A DNA stretch of 13,054 nt from contig JAOUNZ010000012.1 in the NCBI GenBank assembly GCA_029880665.1, positions 1 to 13,054 of the forward strand. Direction: 5' to 3'. The stretch comes from Candidatus Nitrosopumilus sp. Its GTDB lineage: Archaea > Thermoproteota > Nitrososphaeria > Nitrososphaerales > Nitrosopumilaceae. Under the pieces are notes generated by a model that was given only the letters and a program-made list of their open reading frames with translations, had not been told where the DNA came from and ran no database searches. The position numbers and the translations under genes are program-made. Below, in pieces: positions 1-6,594 of this stretch. The stretch's first letter is position 1. Every line of letters starts with the position of its first letter.

Positions 1-1
1 A

Positions 2-229
2 GTGGGTGATGACAGAGCAGTGGGGGTTGTAGGAGATGAGCGTCGATATGGAAATATAGTTATGATTAGAGTGGTGGATTCGGTGGATGCAATGACTGCA
101 GATTGGACTAGATTATCACATGGATTGTTAGAAAAAATGAGCAATAGAATAACAAATGAAATTGAAGACGTTACTTGGGTCACGTATGCTATTTCAAGCA
201 AGCCTCCAGCAACGATTGAACCGCAATAA
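2..229 (+). CDS. guaA: GMP synthetase, C-terminal end (partial, runs off the left edge)
   Basis: This is the last 75 residues of glutamine-hydrolysing GMP synthetase, which converts XMP to GMP in the cytoplasm. The gene begins outside the window, so the first GTG is simply an internal Val codon. What is seen is the C-terminal dimerisation and XMP-binding domain: a VVGDERRYG stretch, then DAMTADW, then LLEKMSNRITNE, then SKPPATIE near the end. This order matches the conserved GuaA C-terminus. Two departures from the usual family pattern are visible. The usual DWARxPYDLL segment reads DWTRLSHGLL, and the usual final Ile-Glu-Trp-Glu reads Ile-Glu-Pro-Gln. The next gene starts 7 bases downstream on the same strand, so the two may be co-transcribed. 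The identification is firm. Whether this is a fused or a split (GuaAb) version cannot be told from the fragment. Confidence 0.93.
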   Translation: MGDDRAVGVVGDERRYGNIVMIRVVDSVDAMTADWTRLSHGLLEKMSNRITNEIEDVTWVTYAISSKPPATIEPQ

Positions 230-236
230 TGATTAT

Positions 237-530
237 ATGGAATATGAAAAAATTTGTGATGAGATTTTAAAATGTGATAAAGATATTCGTTACGTCGGAA
301 TCTATAATTTTGGTGAACTATATGAAAAAATGAGACCAGGATTAAAGAATTATTTAACAAAAGAAGAAATTGAGATGTCTTTATCACAAGCAGTTTACAG
401 ATGGTCTACACGTAAAAAAACTACAAATAGAATTGGAAAACCAATTTTTGCATTAACAAAATATGAAAAAATTTATCGAGTGACTGTTCCTATTGGCAGA
501 GTAGGGTTGATTTTGAAAGTATTGAATTAG
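237..530 (+). CDS. DUF6659-like small protein, C-terminus apparently frameshifted
   Basis: A small protein of 97 residues from the ATG at 237, just after guaA. The open frame extends upstream to 156, but that part lies inside the guaA coding region in another frame and is unlikely to be used. I recognise it, from memory, as resembling the DUF6659 family of small thaumarchaeal proteins of unknown function. Typical segments are MEYEKICDEIL at the start, YEKMRPGL, LSQAVYRWSTRKK, IGKPIFALTKYEKI and VPIGRVGLIL. The frame stops at 528-530 just after GLIL. The reading frame one base over continues with a plausible family C-terminus (ESIELDTKVDKIIEEVL and onwards, to TAA at 590-592). One extra T in the T-run at 511-514 would join the two into about 118 residues ending 12 bases before the next gene. 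No function can be assigned. Confidence 0.7.
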   Translation: MEYEKICDEILKCDKDIRYVGIYNFGELYEKMRPGLKNYLTKEEIEMSLSQAVYRWSTRKKTTNRIGKPIFALTKYEKIYRVTVPIGRVGLILKVLN

Positions 531-604
531 ATACGAAGGTAGATAAAATTATTGAGGAGGTTTTGAAGATCAAAAATAAATATCTCCAATAATTTATGAT
601 GATT

Positions 605-865
605 ATGGATTTTCATGTTTTTGATACATATGTAAAAGCAAAAGATGGACATACAATGCATTTTGATGTGGTGACTGACAAGAGTGATCCAGAAAAAGCA
701 GTTACATTTGCAAAAGAGTGGTTAAAATCAATCGGGGAAGGGTCAGCTATAGTTACTACAAATGAATGTAAATTTTGTCACACACAGGCGATTCCAGAGA
801 ATATGGAGATTGAAGTTATGACTGACGGTTATTCCATTTCAAAGATGGAAGGATGTCCAAATTAA
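605..865 (+). CDS. DUF2024 family protein
   Basis: An 86-residue protein matching the DUF2024 family: it opens with MDFHVFDTYVKAKDGHTMHFDV, has a central DPEKAVTFAKEWL helix, then a CKFCH motif (Cys55, Cys58, His59), and ends in KMEGC. The family's function is not established. The CxxCH cysteines and the near-terminal Cys84 could bind a metal or be redox active, but that is inference. Two earlier in-frame ATGs exist at 596 and 599. The one at 605 is chosen because the family begins at MDFHVFD and because it leaves 12 bases after the restored end of the upstream gene. No clear ribosome-binding site sits close upstream; the GAGGAGG at 554-560 is too far away and lies within the shifted tail of the previous gene. 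It is the last gene of the plus-strand block. Confidence 0.88.
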   Translation: MDFHVFDTYVKAKDGHTMHFDVVTDKSDPEKAVTFAKEWLKSIGEGSAIVTTNECKFCHTQAIPENMEIEVMTDGYSISKMEGCPN

Positions 866-902
866 GAATCCATTCAGAATTCCTTAAGCAATAAGATATT
901 CT

Positions 903-920
903 AACACCATGAGGTGTTTT
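903..920 (+). terminator. Hairpin with short T-run after the DUF2024 gene
   Basis: A perfect 6-base stem (AACACC at 903-908 and GGTGTT at 913-918) with a 4-base loop, followed by further Ts, 38 bases past the DUF2024 stop. It has the form of a short terminator for the plus-strand block. Archaea often terminate at T-runs alone, so the role is tentative. Confidence 0.35.
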
Positions 921-1090
921 CCGATAGTTTTATCTGTCAATCAAATAGAATTATTGTGCACGCTAGATCTATTGTATTTCCGGAAACAAAATCAACTGTA
1001 ATTTAGGTTTAGCATCAGAAATTTATATCTCCTATAGTAACGAAATAATATCTTCTGAGTAATCTTTAAAATTAATTTTTCTCTAGAACA

Positions 1091-1110
1091 ATATAGATTT
1101 ATGGCTATAT
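1091..1110. other. Short inverted repeat in the convergent spacer
   Basis: ATATAG (1091-1096) and CTATAT (1105-1110) form a 6-base stem around an 8-base loop, with a T5 run shortly after on the plus strand (near 1117-1121). The stem is all but AT-only and weak. It could help end transcription of either flanking unit or be chance in AT-rich DNA. Confidence 0.2.
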
Positions 1111-1147
1111 CAAGTATTTTTCATAGACATGCCACTAGTTGGAAAGA

Positions 1148-2014
1148 TCAAAGCATGCATGCACCAAAAACCCCAGCAGAATCACCTAGTTTGTTTTTTA
1201 GAATTGGCGTATCCACGATATCTGAAAATACTTTGCTGTAAATGGATTCTTTTCCATCAGTATATAAAAAATCAATATTTGACAGACCTCCTCCTAAAAC
1301 AATTGCATCAGGATCTAGAATATCAATTACATTTGCCAGACCGAATCCAAAATTTTCTATGAATTCAGCCTTCCATCTTTGTCCGATGTCTGTATCAACT
1401 TCAAACATTATTTCTGAAAGAGTTTGAGATTTTCCAGTCATTTCAGTCCATCTTTTTTCCAGTGACGGTCCACTGATGTAAGTTTCTACACAGCCCATTT
1501 TTCCACAATAACAAGAATTACCATCTTGATGCAATATGTGATGACCCCACTCTCCTGCAATGCTAGTTCTTCCAAGATGGAGTTTTTTATCAATTACAAT
1601 TCCACCTCCAACTCCAGTGCCCATAATCACACCAAAAACTAGATTAAATTCCATAGCTATGCCCATTGTAGCTTCTGCCATAGTAAAACAATTTGCATCA
1701 TTTTCCATGGAAATTTTTTTCCCCAATTTATTTTCTAAATCTTCTTTTAATGATTTTCCAATCAAACATTGCGTGTTACTATTTTTGACCAATCCAGTTT
1801 GTTTGGAAATTGTACCGGGAGTACAAATGCCTAATGAAAAATCAGATATATTTAAAGACAGATCTAAAACAAGAGATGAAATAGAGTTAAGAATTTCTTG
1901 ATAATTATTTTGAGGAGTTAGGATTCTTTTCCTTTCTAAAACATCAAGGTTTTCATCAAGTAGTATGGCTTCTATTTTAGTACCACCTAGATCTATACCA
2001 ATTTTGTACAACAA
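1148..2014 (-). CDS. ROK-family sugar kinase (glucokinase/fructokinase-like)
   Basis: A 288-residue cytoplasmic kinase of the ROK family, which phosphorylates glucose or another hexose with ATP. The phosphate-binding loop DLGGTK is at 8-13, the catalytic Asp106 lies in ENDAN, the second phosphate loop MGTGVGGG is at 131-138, and the adenosine-side loop VLGGGLS is near 239-245. The zinc site is complete: His158 in GEWGHH and Cys168, Cys170, Cys175 in CYCGKMGC, followed by the substrate-contact Glu177. There is no ATG at the N-terminus. Two adjacent TTG codons (2012-2014 and 2009-2011) are the only sensible starts, and no ribosome-binding site is evident. It lies 39 bases downstream of the thermosome gene on the same strand, so it may rely on read-through from that promoter. 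The length is a little short of typical ROK kinases but no motif is missing. The sugar substrate cannot be told from sequence alone. Confidence 0.9.
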   Translation of the reverse strand: MLYKIGIDLGGTKIEAILLDENLDVLERKRILTPQNNYQEILNSISSLVLDLSLNISDFSLGICTPGTISKQTGLVKNSNTQCLIGKSLKEDLENKLGKKISMENDANCFTMAEATMGIAMEFNLVFGVIMGTGVGGGIVIDKKLHLGRTSIAGEWGHHILHQDGNSCYCGKMGCVETYISGPSLEKRWTEMTGKSQTLSEIMFEVDTDIGQRWKAEFIENFGFGLANVIDILDPDAIVLGGGLSNIDFLYTDGKESIYSKVFSDIVDTPILKNKLGDSAGVFGACML

Positions 2015-2053
2015 GGATTCAGAAAAGATCTTACGATTAAACTTTAAGAAAAC

Positions 2054-3673
2054 TTATCCCATACTAGGCATACCGCCACCCGGAGCTCCGGATACAGCGA
2101 TTACATCATCAATTCTGAGAATCATACATGCTGCTTCTGTTGCAGATTTCACAATTTGTTCTTTTACCGCAATTGGTTCTACTACATGAATTGCCATCAT
2201 ATCTGCAATCTTCATGTTTCTAGCATCAATTCCAGTCCATTTATGACCTTGATTTTGTTTTGCTCTAAGATTAGCCATAGTATCAATAGGATCCATTCCT
2301 GCATTTTCAGCAATGGTTAGGGGAATCGTTTCTAGCGCTTCAGCATACTTCTTAATTGCAAGTTGTTCTCTGCCATCAAAATTGCCAGCCCAGTCTTTGA
2401 GTAATGAAGCTGCGTATGCTTCAGGAGCACCACCACCTGCAACAATTTCTGGTTTTTCAATTACATCTTTCACTACCATTAGAGAATCATGGATAGAACG
2501 ATCAACCTCGTCAATAACTCTTTGTGATCCACCACGAATTAACATAGTTACGGATTGTGGATGTTTGCAACCTTCAATGAATACCCATTTATCAGATTCG
2601 ACTTTCTTTTGTTGAGCCAAATCTGCAATACCCAGATCACCTTCTGAAAGATCATCAAGATTACTAATTACACGTCCACCTGTAGCTTTAGAGAGCTTAA
2701 TCATGTCACTTTCTTTTACACGACGTACTGCCATGATACCGTATTTTGCAAGATAGTGTTGTGCAATATCATCAATTCCTTTTTGGCAGATCAACACATT
2801 AGCTCCTAGGTCATGTAACTTGTCAACCATTGTCTTTAGCATTCTGTTTTCTTCTTCTAAGAACATCTGCATTTGAGTTGGATCAGTAATCCTAATTTCT
2901 GCACTCATCTCAGTTTTTTCAATTTCTAACGCAGAATTGATTAATGCGATTTTTGCCTTCTCAATTTTAGTAGGCATTCCGCTGTGAACAATCTCTTTAT
3001 CCAGAACAATGCCTTTGACAATTTGTGTGTCTTGGATTGAACCACCTGCCTTCTTTTCTACTTTGATATTTTCAAGATCAACGAAATATTTATCGCCCTT
3101 CTTTGTTGCAATACTCAGAATTGCATCAACAATAATTTTTGACAAAGAATCACTATCTTCAGAAATTAATTTTGATTGCATGCTTGTTGTTGCAATTTTT
3201 AGAAGAGATTCCCGATCATCAGGTTGAATTTTCTTTGATAATTGTGAGTAAATTTCAAGAGTTTTATCAGCTGCTGCCTGATAACCATCAATTATAGTTG
3301 AAGAATGAACATCTTTGTTTAGTAGATCTTCTGCTCTTGCCAATAATGCACCTCCAAAAATTACAGACGAAGTTGTACCATCGCCTACTTCATTATCAAC
3401 TGTTTTTGAAATTTCAACCATCATTTTAGCTGCAGGGTGCTGAACATCAATTTCTTTTAAGATGGTTGCACCATCATTTGTTATAGTAACATCACCTAAG
3501 GAGTCAACTAGCATTTTATCAAGACCTCTTGGTCCAAGACTGCTTCTAACTAATTGTGCAACTAATTTTGCTGCTGCAATGTTATTTTGCTGAGCATCTC
3601 TACCTTTCTGTTGCAATGCACTTTCTTTGAGAACCAATACAGGTCCATTTGGTCCTTGTTGAATTGATGCCAT
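2054..3673 (-). CDS. thsB: Thermosome subunit (group II chaperonin)
   Basis: A 539-residue subunit of the archaeal chaperonin, a double-ring ATPase that folds proteins in the cytosol. The N-terminal equatorial domain carries LGPRGLDKMLVD (46-57), NDGATIL (66-72) and the nucleotide-binding GDGTT (97-101). The intermediate and apical domains follow, with the built-in-lid helical protrusion around 245-285. The returning segment has RSIHDSL, where Asp396 is the likely ATP-hydrolysis residue, and AGGGAPE at 412-418. The chain ends in a glycine/methionine-rich tail (GGGMPSMG), as in other thermosomes. Length is normal and it begins at an ATG. Thaumarchaea usually carry more than one paralogue, so the letter thsA or thsB is uncertain. 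The gene lies 44 bases downstream of adenine deaminase but has its own TATA-like box, which suggests independent strong expression. Confidence 0.97.
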   Translation of the reverse strand: MASIQQGPNGPVLVLKESALQQKGRDAQQNNIAAAKLVAQLVRSSLGPRGLDKMLVDSLGDVTITNDGATILKEIDVQHPAAKMMVEISKTVDNEVGDGTTSSVIFGGALLARAEDLLNKDVHSSTIIDGYQAAADKTLEIYSQLSKKIQPDDRESLLKIATTSMQSKLISEDSDSLSKIIVDAILSIATKKGDKYFVDLENIKVEKKAGGSIQDTQIVKGIVLDKEIVHSGMPTKIEKAKIALINSALEIEKTEMSAEIRITDPTQMQMFLEEENRMLKTMVDKLHDLGANVLICQKGIDDIAQHYLAKYGIMAVRRVKESDMIKLSKATGGRVISNLDDLSEGDLGIADLAQQKKVESDKWVFIEGCKHPQSVTMLIRGGSQRVIDEVDRSIHDSLMVVKDVIEKPEIVAGGGAPEAYAASLLKDWAGNFDGREQLAIKKYAEALETIPLTIAENAGMDPIDTMANLRAKQNQGHKWTGIDARNMKIADMMAIHVVEPIAVKEQIVKSATEAACMILRIDDVIAVSGAPGGGMPSMG

Positions 3674-3717
3674 TTAGATTCAGCTACAGTTCCCCAATTC
3701 CCCCTTTTTAACATTAC
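3674..3717 (-). promoter_or_regulatory. Thermosome promoter with G-tract in the start region
   Basis: Read on the minus strand, a TTAAAAA box (3712-3706) lies about 33-39 bases upstream of the thermosome ATG, placing the transcription start near 3680-3685 with a leader of roughly 10 bases. Between the box and the gene are two G-tracts separated by AATT (about 3692-3704), GC-rich in an otherwise AT-rich gap. This could be a regulatory site for heat or stress control, but the sequence does not prove that. Confidence 0.45.
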
Positions 3718-5481
3718 TTAGTTGATCGGTGAGATGTAACTTCGTTTTTTCACATCAACAATTCCACCTGAGAGAATTCTAACGGATGGAAGAGCCAAAA
3801 ATGGTAAGAATAACGGGATCAAATGAGGTCTAGAAAAATTGCATCCAGAATCTATAAGAGAATTATTTATTTTTTCAAAATTAGAAGATACCTTTTCAAA
3901 AGAGTCCGTTGAAATAATTCCTGCAAATTGCAATGGTAAAGAAGCAAGTATTTTTCCACATTTTACTACAACAAGCCCTCCTTGATTCTTTATAATATGA
4001 TTCGATGCAATTGCCATATCAGAGTCATTTGAGCCAATTACTATCAAATCATTTTCATGAAAACTCCAAGTGGATGCAAATGCACCAATATTAGCACCAA
4101 AATTTTCAAGAAATCCAATAATATGACGATTTGATCCATGAATTCGATCAAAGGCTGCAACTTTCCATACATCAGAATCTAAAGACGCAGAAACATGACC
4201 GTCTACTGATTGTATCTGTGCAGAGCCTATTTTTGTGATAATTTCAGTTTCCATAAAAATAGTATTTGCAATAACATCCTTCTTTTTTGATTTAATCAGA
4301 AAATCATTTTTTGTAAATTTTTTTAGTTTAACAGTTTTTTTGATCCATTCTGGAATAGGTTTTTTCTTGACAGGTATAACGATATTCCCATTAGAAGCTA
4401 TGAGATTACCGCCAACAAAGACTTGACTTGGCTTAAATGATTTTAAATCATCAAAAATTAGAATATCTGCTAATTTCCCAGGAGCAATTCCACCAAGATC
4501 TTTTCCCATATTATAATAATCAAAATTATTTTTAGATGCCATAGTTATTGCATCTATTGGTTTTAGACCAAGTTTGATTGATTCTCTTATGCAATGATCA
4601 ATATGACCAAATTTTGTTATATCAAGTGGATCAAGACCATCTGAACAAAACATTAAGCGATTAAGATATGTTCCATTAGACAAAACACGTGGAATGATTT
4701 CTTGTAAATCACGTCTGATAGACCCTTCTCTAATCATAATCCACATTCCAAGACGTAATCTCTCTAAAACTTGATCAAAGTTGATTGGTTCATGACAAGA
4801 GAGTATGCCAGATGCAACATATGCATTGAGTTTTTTATCTGAAGCTCCTGCAGTGTGCCCATTAATTATACAGTCACACTCTAACATTGCTGAAAGAGAT
4901 TTCATTGTTTTAGGTTCACGGAGAGTTACTTTTGTCCAAGAAAAAACTTCTCCTAAGCCAATAACATGTGAATGTTTTACTGCCAATTTTTCTTGTGATA
5001 ATGATAAGAAGTTACTGTTGCTAAATTTTGTATCAACTGGTAAACCACCTGGAACCACCTGAAAAATTCGTATCGGAAGATCTTCTCCAAGTTTAAGAAA
5101 TTCTTGAAAGCCTCTATACCCTCCAACACTAACAACATCTATTGGATCAGAGAACAAAGAAGTAACACCGCAGAGTAATGCCTTTTTTACAAATTCAGAT
5201 GGCAATACAAATTGATCAATGTGTAAATGAGGATCTGCAAATCCAGGACTGACATATTTGTCATTTACATCAATTATTTTTGTTTTAGGACCAAGTGTGT
5301 GTGATGCGTCTTGACCAACATATGCAATCCTATCATCAAAAATTGCAATCTGAGTTTTGGGAACTATTTCTCTAGTGTACACAGATAGTAAATTACAGTT
5401 TTTTAAAATCAGATCGGCTTTTTTATCACCCATTGCCACAGAATTTAACGAGAAGATCGAATTTGCCAGGCTCGAAGTCAC
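3718..5481 (-). CDS. ade: Adenine deaminase (amidohydrolase superfamily)
   Basis: A 587-residue metal-dependent enzyme converting adenine to hypoxanthine and ammonia in purine salvage. The N-terminal part has ADLILKNCNLLSV, the beta-sandwich strand of this superfamily, then the metal site HLHID (His85, His87). The bridging Glu178 is in GLGEVFSW, His209 in NGHTAG, His230 in SCHEPI and the catalytic Asp281 in CSDG; all expected ligands are present. GKLADIL (336-342) closes the barrel part. The C-terminal domain typical of Ade follows, with DRIHGSNRHIIGF (445-457) and GSNDSDMA (483-490). The start is a GTG at 5479-5481. It is preferred over the ATG at 5431-5433 because the extra residues resemble the usual Ade N-terminus and because a TATA-like box lies 27 bases before it. 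Distant amidohydrolases with other substrates exist, but the two-domain form fits Ade well. Confidence 0.9.
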   Translation of the reverse strand: MTSSLANSIFSLNSVAMGDKKADLILKNCNLLSVYTREIVPKTQIAIFDDRIAYVGQDASHTLGPKTKIIDVNDKYVSPGFADPHLHIDQFVLPSEFVKKALLCGVTSLFSDPIDVVSVGGYRGFQEFLKLGEDLPIRIFQVVPGGLPVDTKFSNSNFLSLSQEKLAVKHSHVIGLGEVFSWTKVTLREPKTMKSLSAMLECDCIINGHTAGASDKKLNAYVASGILSCHEPINFDQVLERLRLGMWIMIREGSIRRDLQEIIPRVLSNGTYLNRLMFCSDGLDPLDITKFGHIDHCIRESIKLGLKPIDAITMASKNNFDYYNMGKDLGGIAPGKLADILIFDDLKSFKPSQVFVGGNLIASNGNIVIPVKKKPIPEWIKKTVKLKKFTKNDFLIKSKKKDVIANTIFMETEIITKIGSAQIQSVDGHVSASLDSDVWKVAAFDRIHGSNRHIIGFLENFGANIGAFASTWSFHENDLIVIGSNDSDMAIASNHIIKNQGGLVVVKCGKILASLPLQFAGIISTDSFEKVSSNFEKINNSLIDSGCNFSRPHLIPLFLPFLALPSVRILSGGIVDVKKRSYISPIN

Positions 5482-5551
5482 GATTTTTGATTATATTTTG
5501 TACCTATTATAGATTCAATGCTTAAATTACGGTTGAGAAGGTTTTGTTGAT
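5482..5551. promoter_or_regulatory. Divergent promoter region of ade and rpl44e
   Basis: 70 bases between two divergent starts. On the minus strand, CTATAATA (5512-5505) is centred about 27 bases before the GTG of ade, the spacing expected of a leaderless archaeal transcript. On the plus strand, CTTAAATTA (5521-5529) is centred about 27 bases before the ATG of rpl44e. GAGAAGG (about 5535-5541), 10 bases before that ATG, could act as a weak ribosome-binding site if the message has a short leader. The two boxes are only a few bases apart. Confidence 0.5.
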
Positions 5552-5833
5552 ATGAACATTCCTAAGGTGATCAGAAAGTATTGTGCAAAATGTAAGACAC
5601 ATACTGAACAAAAGGTCTCCATTTACAAGGCTGGAAAAAGGCGTGGATCTGCAAGAGGTGAACGTAGACATGCAGAACGTAAAAAGGGATACGGGGGACA
5701 AAAATTCCCAAAACTCGCGAAACCTGCCAAAGTTACAAAGAAAGTTACTCCTATCATGACATGTACTGTTTGTAAAAAGAAATACAATAAACCAGGCATT
5801 AGAATTAAGAAATTTGAGTTGATGGCAGCATGA
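5552..5833 (+). CDS. rpl44e: 50S ribosomal protein L44e
   Basis: A 93-residue archaeal/eukaryal ribosomal protein (L44e, eL42) of the large subunit, located near the E site. It begins MNIPKVIRKYCAKCKTHTEQ and has the four zinc-binding cysteines Cys11, Cys14, Cys71 and Cys74 in two CxxC knuckles. Between them is a strongly basic stretch containing RRGSARGERRHAERKKGYGG (about 30-49), which binds rRNA. Length and motifs are normal for the family. Its stop overlaps the start of rps27e by 4 bases (ATGA), an arrangement consistent with translational coupling. L44e-S27e pairing is common in archaea. Confidence 0.97.
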   Translation: MNIPKVIRKYCAKCKTHTEQKVSIYKAGKRRGSARGERRHAERKKGYGGQKFPKLAKPAKVTKKVTPIMTCTVCKKKYNKPGIRIKKFELMAA

Positions 5834-6027
5834 AGAAAGATCATATTGAAATCCCAAAACCATCAAGCAAATTTCAAAAAGTCAATTGTAATGAATGTGG
5901 AGAAGTACAGGTAGTTTATTCCCATGCATCAACACAAGTAGCATGTAACTCGTGTGGCAATACAATTTCACAAGCAACAGGTTCAAAAGCTCAGATAAAT
6001 GGCAAAGTATCAGGTAGTGCAGAGTAG
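5830..6027 (+). CDS. rps27e: 30S ribosomal protein S27e
   Basis: A 65-residue small-subunit ribosomal protein with one zinc ribbon formed by Cys20, Cys23 (CNEC) and Cys39, Cys42 (CNSC). The core reads FQKVNCNECG, then QVVYSHASTQVACNSCG, characteristic of S27e. It starts on the ATG that overlaps the L44e stop. Its last 18 bases overlap the 3' end of cobY on the opposite strand, so the final residues (GSAE) are encoded by DNA that also encodes the C-terminus of CobY. Confidence 0.97.
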   Translation: MKKDHIEIPKPSSKFQKVNCNECGEVQVVYSHASTQVACNSCGNTISQATGSKAQINGKVSGSAE

Positions 6028-6594
6028 ATCATAATCTCGTTTTGAATTTAGATTGAATGCAATTCTTTTATCATCAAGTATTATGTAGTCCTCGTCCAAA
6101 TTTTCAAAGGATGAGATTTTTTTTGAATTAACTAGAGAGATTCCAGCGTAGTTGCAAATTTGATCATTAAATTTTACTGAATAATGAGAGTCAAATCCAA
6201 GTGAGGTTAAAAATTTGTTAGTTATAATAATGCTAGTCCAAATTTTTTTAGAATCATATTGATCAACAATTCTTTGAATAATGTCTTCATCCAATAATGG
6301 TAAATCACCAGATGTAACTAGAATATCATCATTAATAGTTTTAAGTACTGAATACAGATCTTCTGCATAACCAATTCCAAGAGTATCAAAAGTTTCGATG
6401 TTATTTTCTTCTAGAAGTTTTTTTGTTTTAGGTGTATTATGACTTGTAATTGCTAAGATTTTTGAGAAACAGTTTGAGTTTTTTAATGAATCAACTACAT
6501 GAAGAATTAATGGTTTTTTGTATTGAAGTAAAAGTTTTTCATCAGAAAAATTCATGCGAGTACCTTTGCCACCTGCCATTATTAGACCAATCAT
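6010..6594 (-). CDS. cobY: Adenosylcobinamide-phosphate guanylyltransferase CobY
   Basis: A 194-residue nucleotidyltransferase that transfers GMP from GTP to adenosylcobinamide phosphate, giving adenosylcobinamide-GDP. CobY is the archaeal non-orthologous replacement for bacterial CobU. The sequence has the nucleotidyltransferase signature MAGGKGTRM (6-14), a KPLILHVVDSL segment (27-37), GIGYAEDL (73-80) and the metal/nucleotide motif SGDLPLL (95-101). Length agrees with known archaeal CobY proteins. MobA-type molybdopterin guanylyltransferases are related, but the position immediately after cobS decides in favour of CobY. It is the last gene of the cobalamin operon; its ATG overlaps the cobS stop by 4 bases and its 3' end overlaps rps27e. 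Confidence 0.92.
   Translation of the reverse strand: MIGLIMAGGKGTRMNFSDEKLLLQYKKPLILHVVDSLKNSNCFSKILAITSHNTPKTKKLLEENNIETFDTLGIGYAEDLYSVLKTINDDILVTSGDLPLLDEDIIQRIVDQYDSKKIWTSIIITNKFLTSLGFDSHYSVKFNDQICNYAGISLVNSKKISSFENLDEDYIILDDKRIAFNLNSKRDYDLLCTT

Larger units (their letters stand above)
866..1147. other. Convergent intergenic spacer without a gene
   Basis: 282 bases between the ends of the DUF2024 gene (+) and the ROK kinase gene (-). I find no tRNA shape, no convincing coding frame and no long repeat. It holds two short hairpins, listed separately, and AT-rich sequence. In a region packed this tightly it is the largest gap in the window, so it may hold a small RNA or an eroded gene, but nothing visible shows that. 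Confidence 0.6.

Noticed and set aside
156..236. Upstream extension of the DUF6659-like frame to an ATG at 156
   Set aside because: It lies wholly inside the guaA coding region in another frame, and the family-like sequence starts at the ATG at 237.
866..1147. tRNA, small RNA or CRISPR in the convergent spacer
   Set aside because: No cloverleaf, no repeated units and only two short weak stems are visible.
1129..1901. Plus-strand frames opposite the ROK kinase
   Set aside because: They are shadows of a gene with a full set of ROK motifs on the minus strand.
5522..5866. Open frames on the minus strand across rpl44e
   Set aside because: They are antisense to a clear ribosomal protein gene, have no recognisable domains and no separate promoter.
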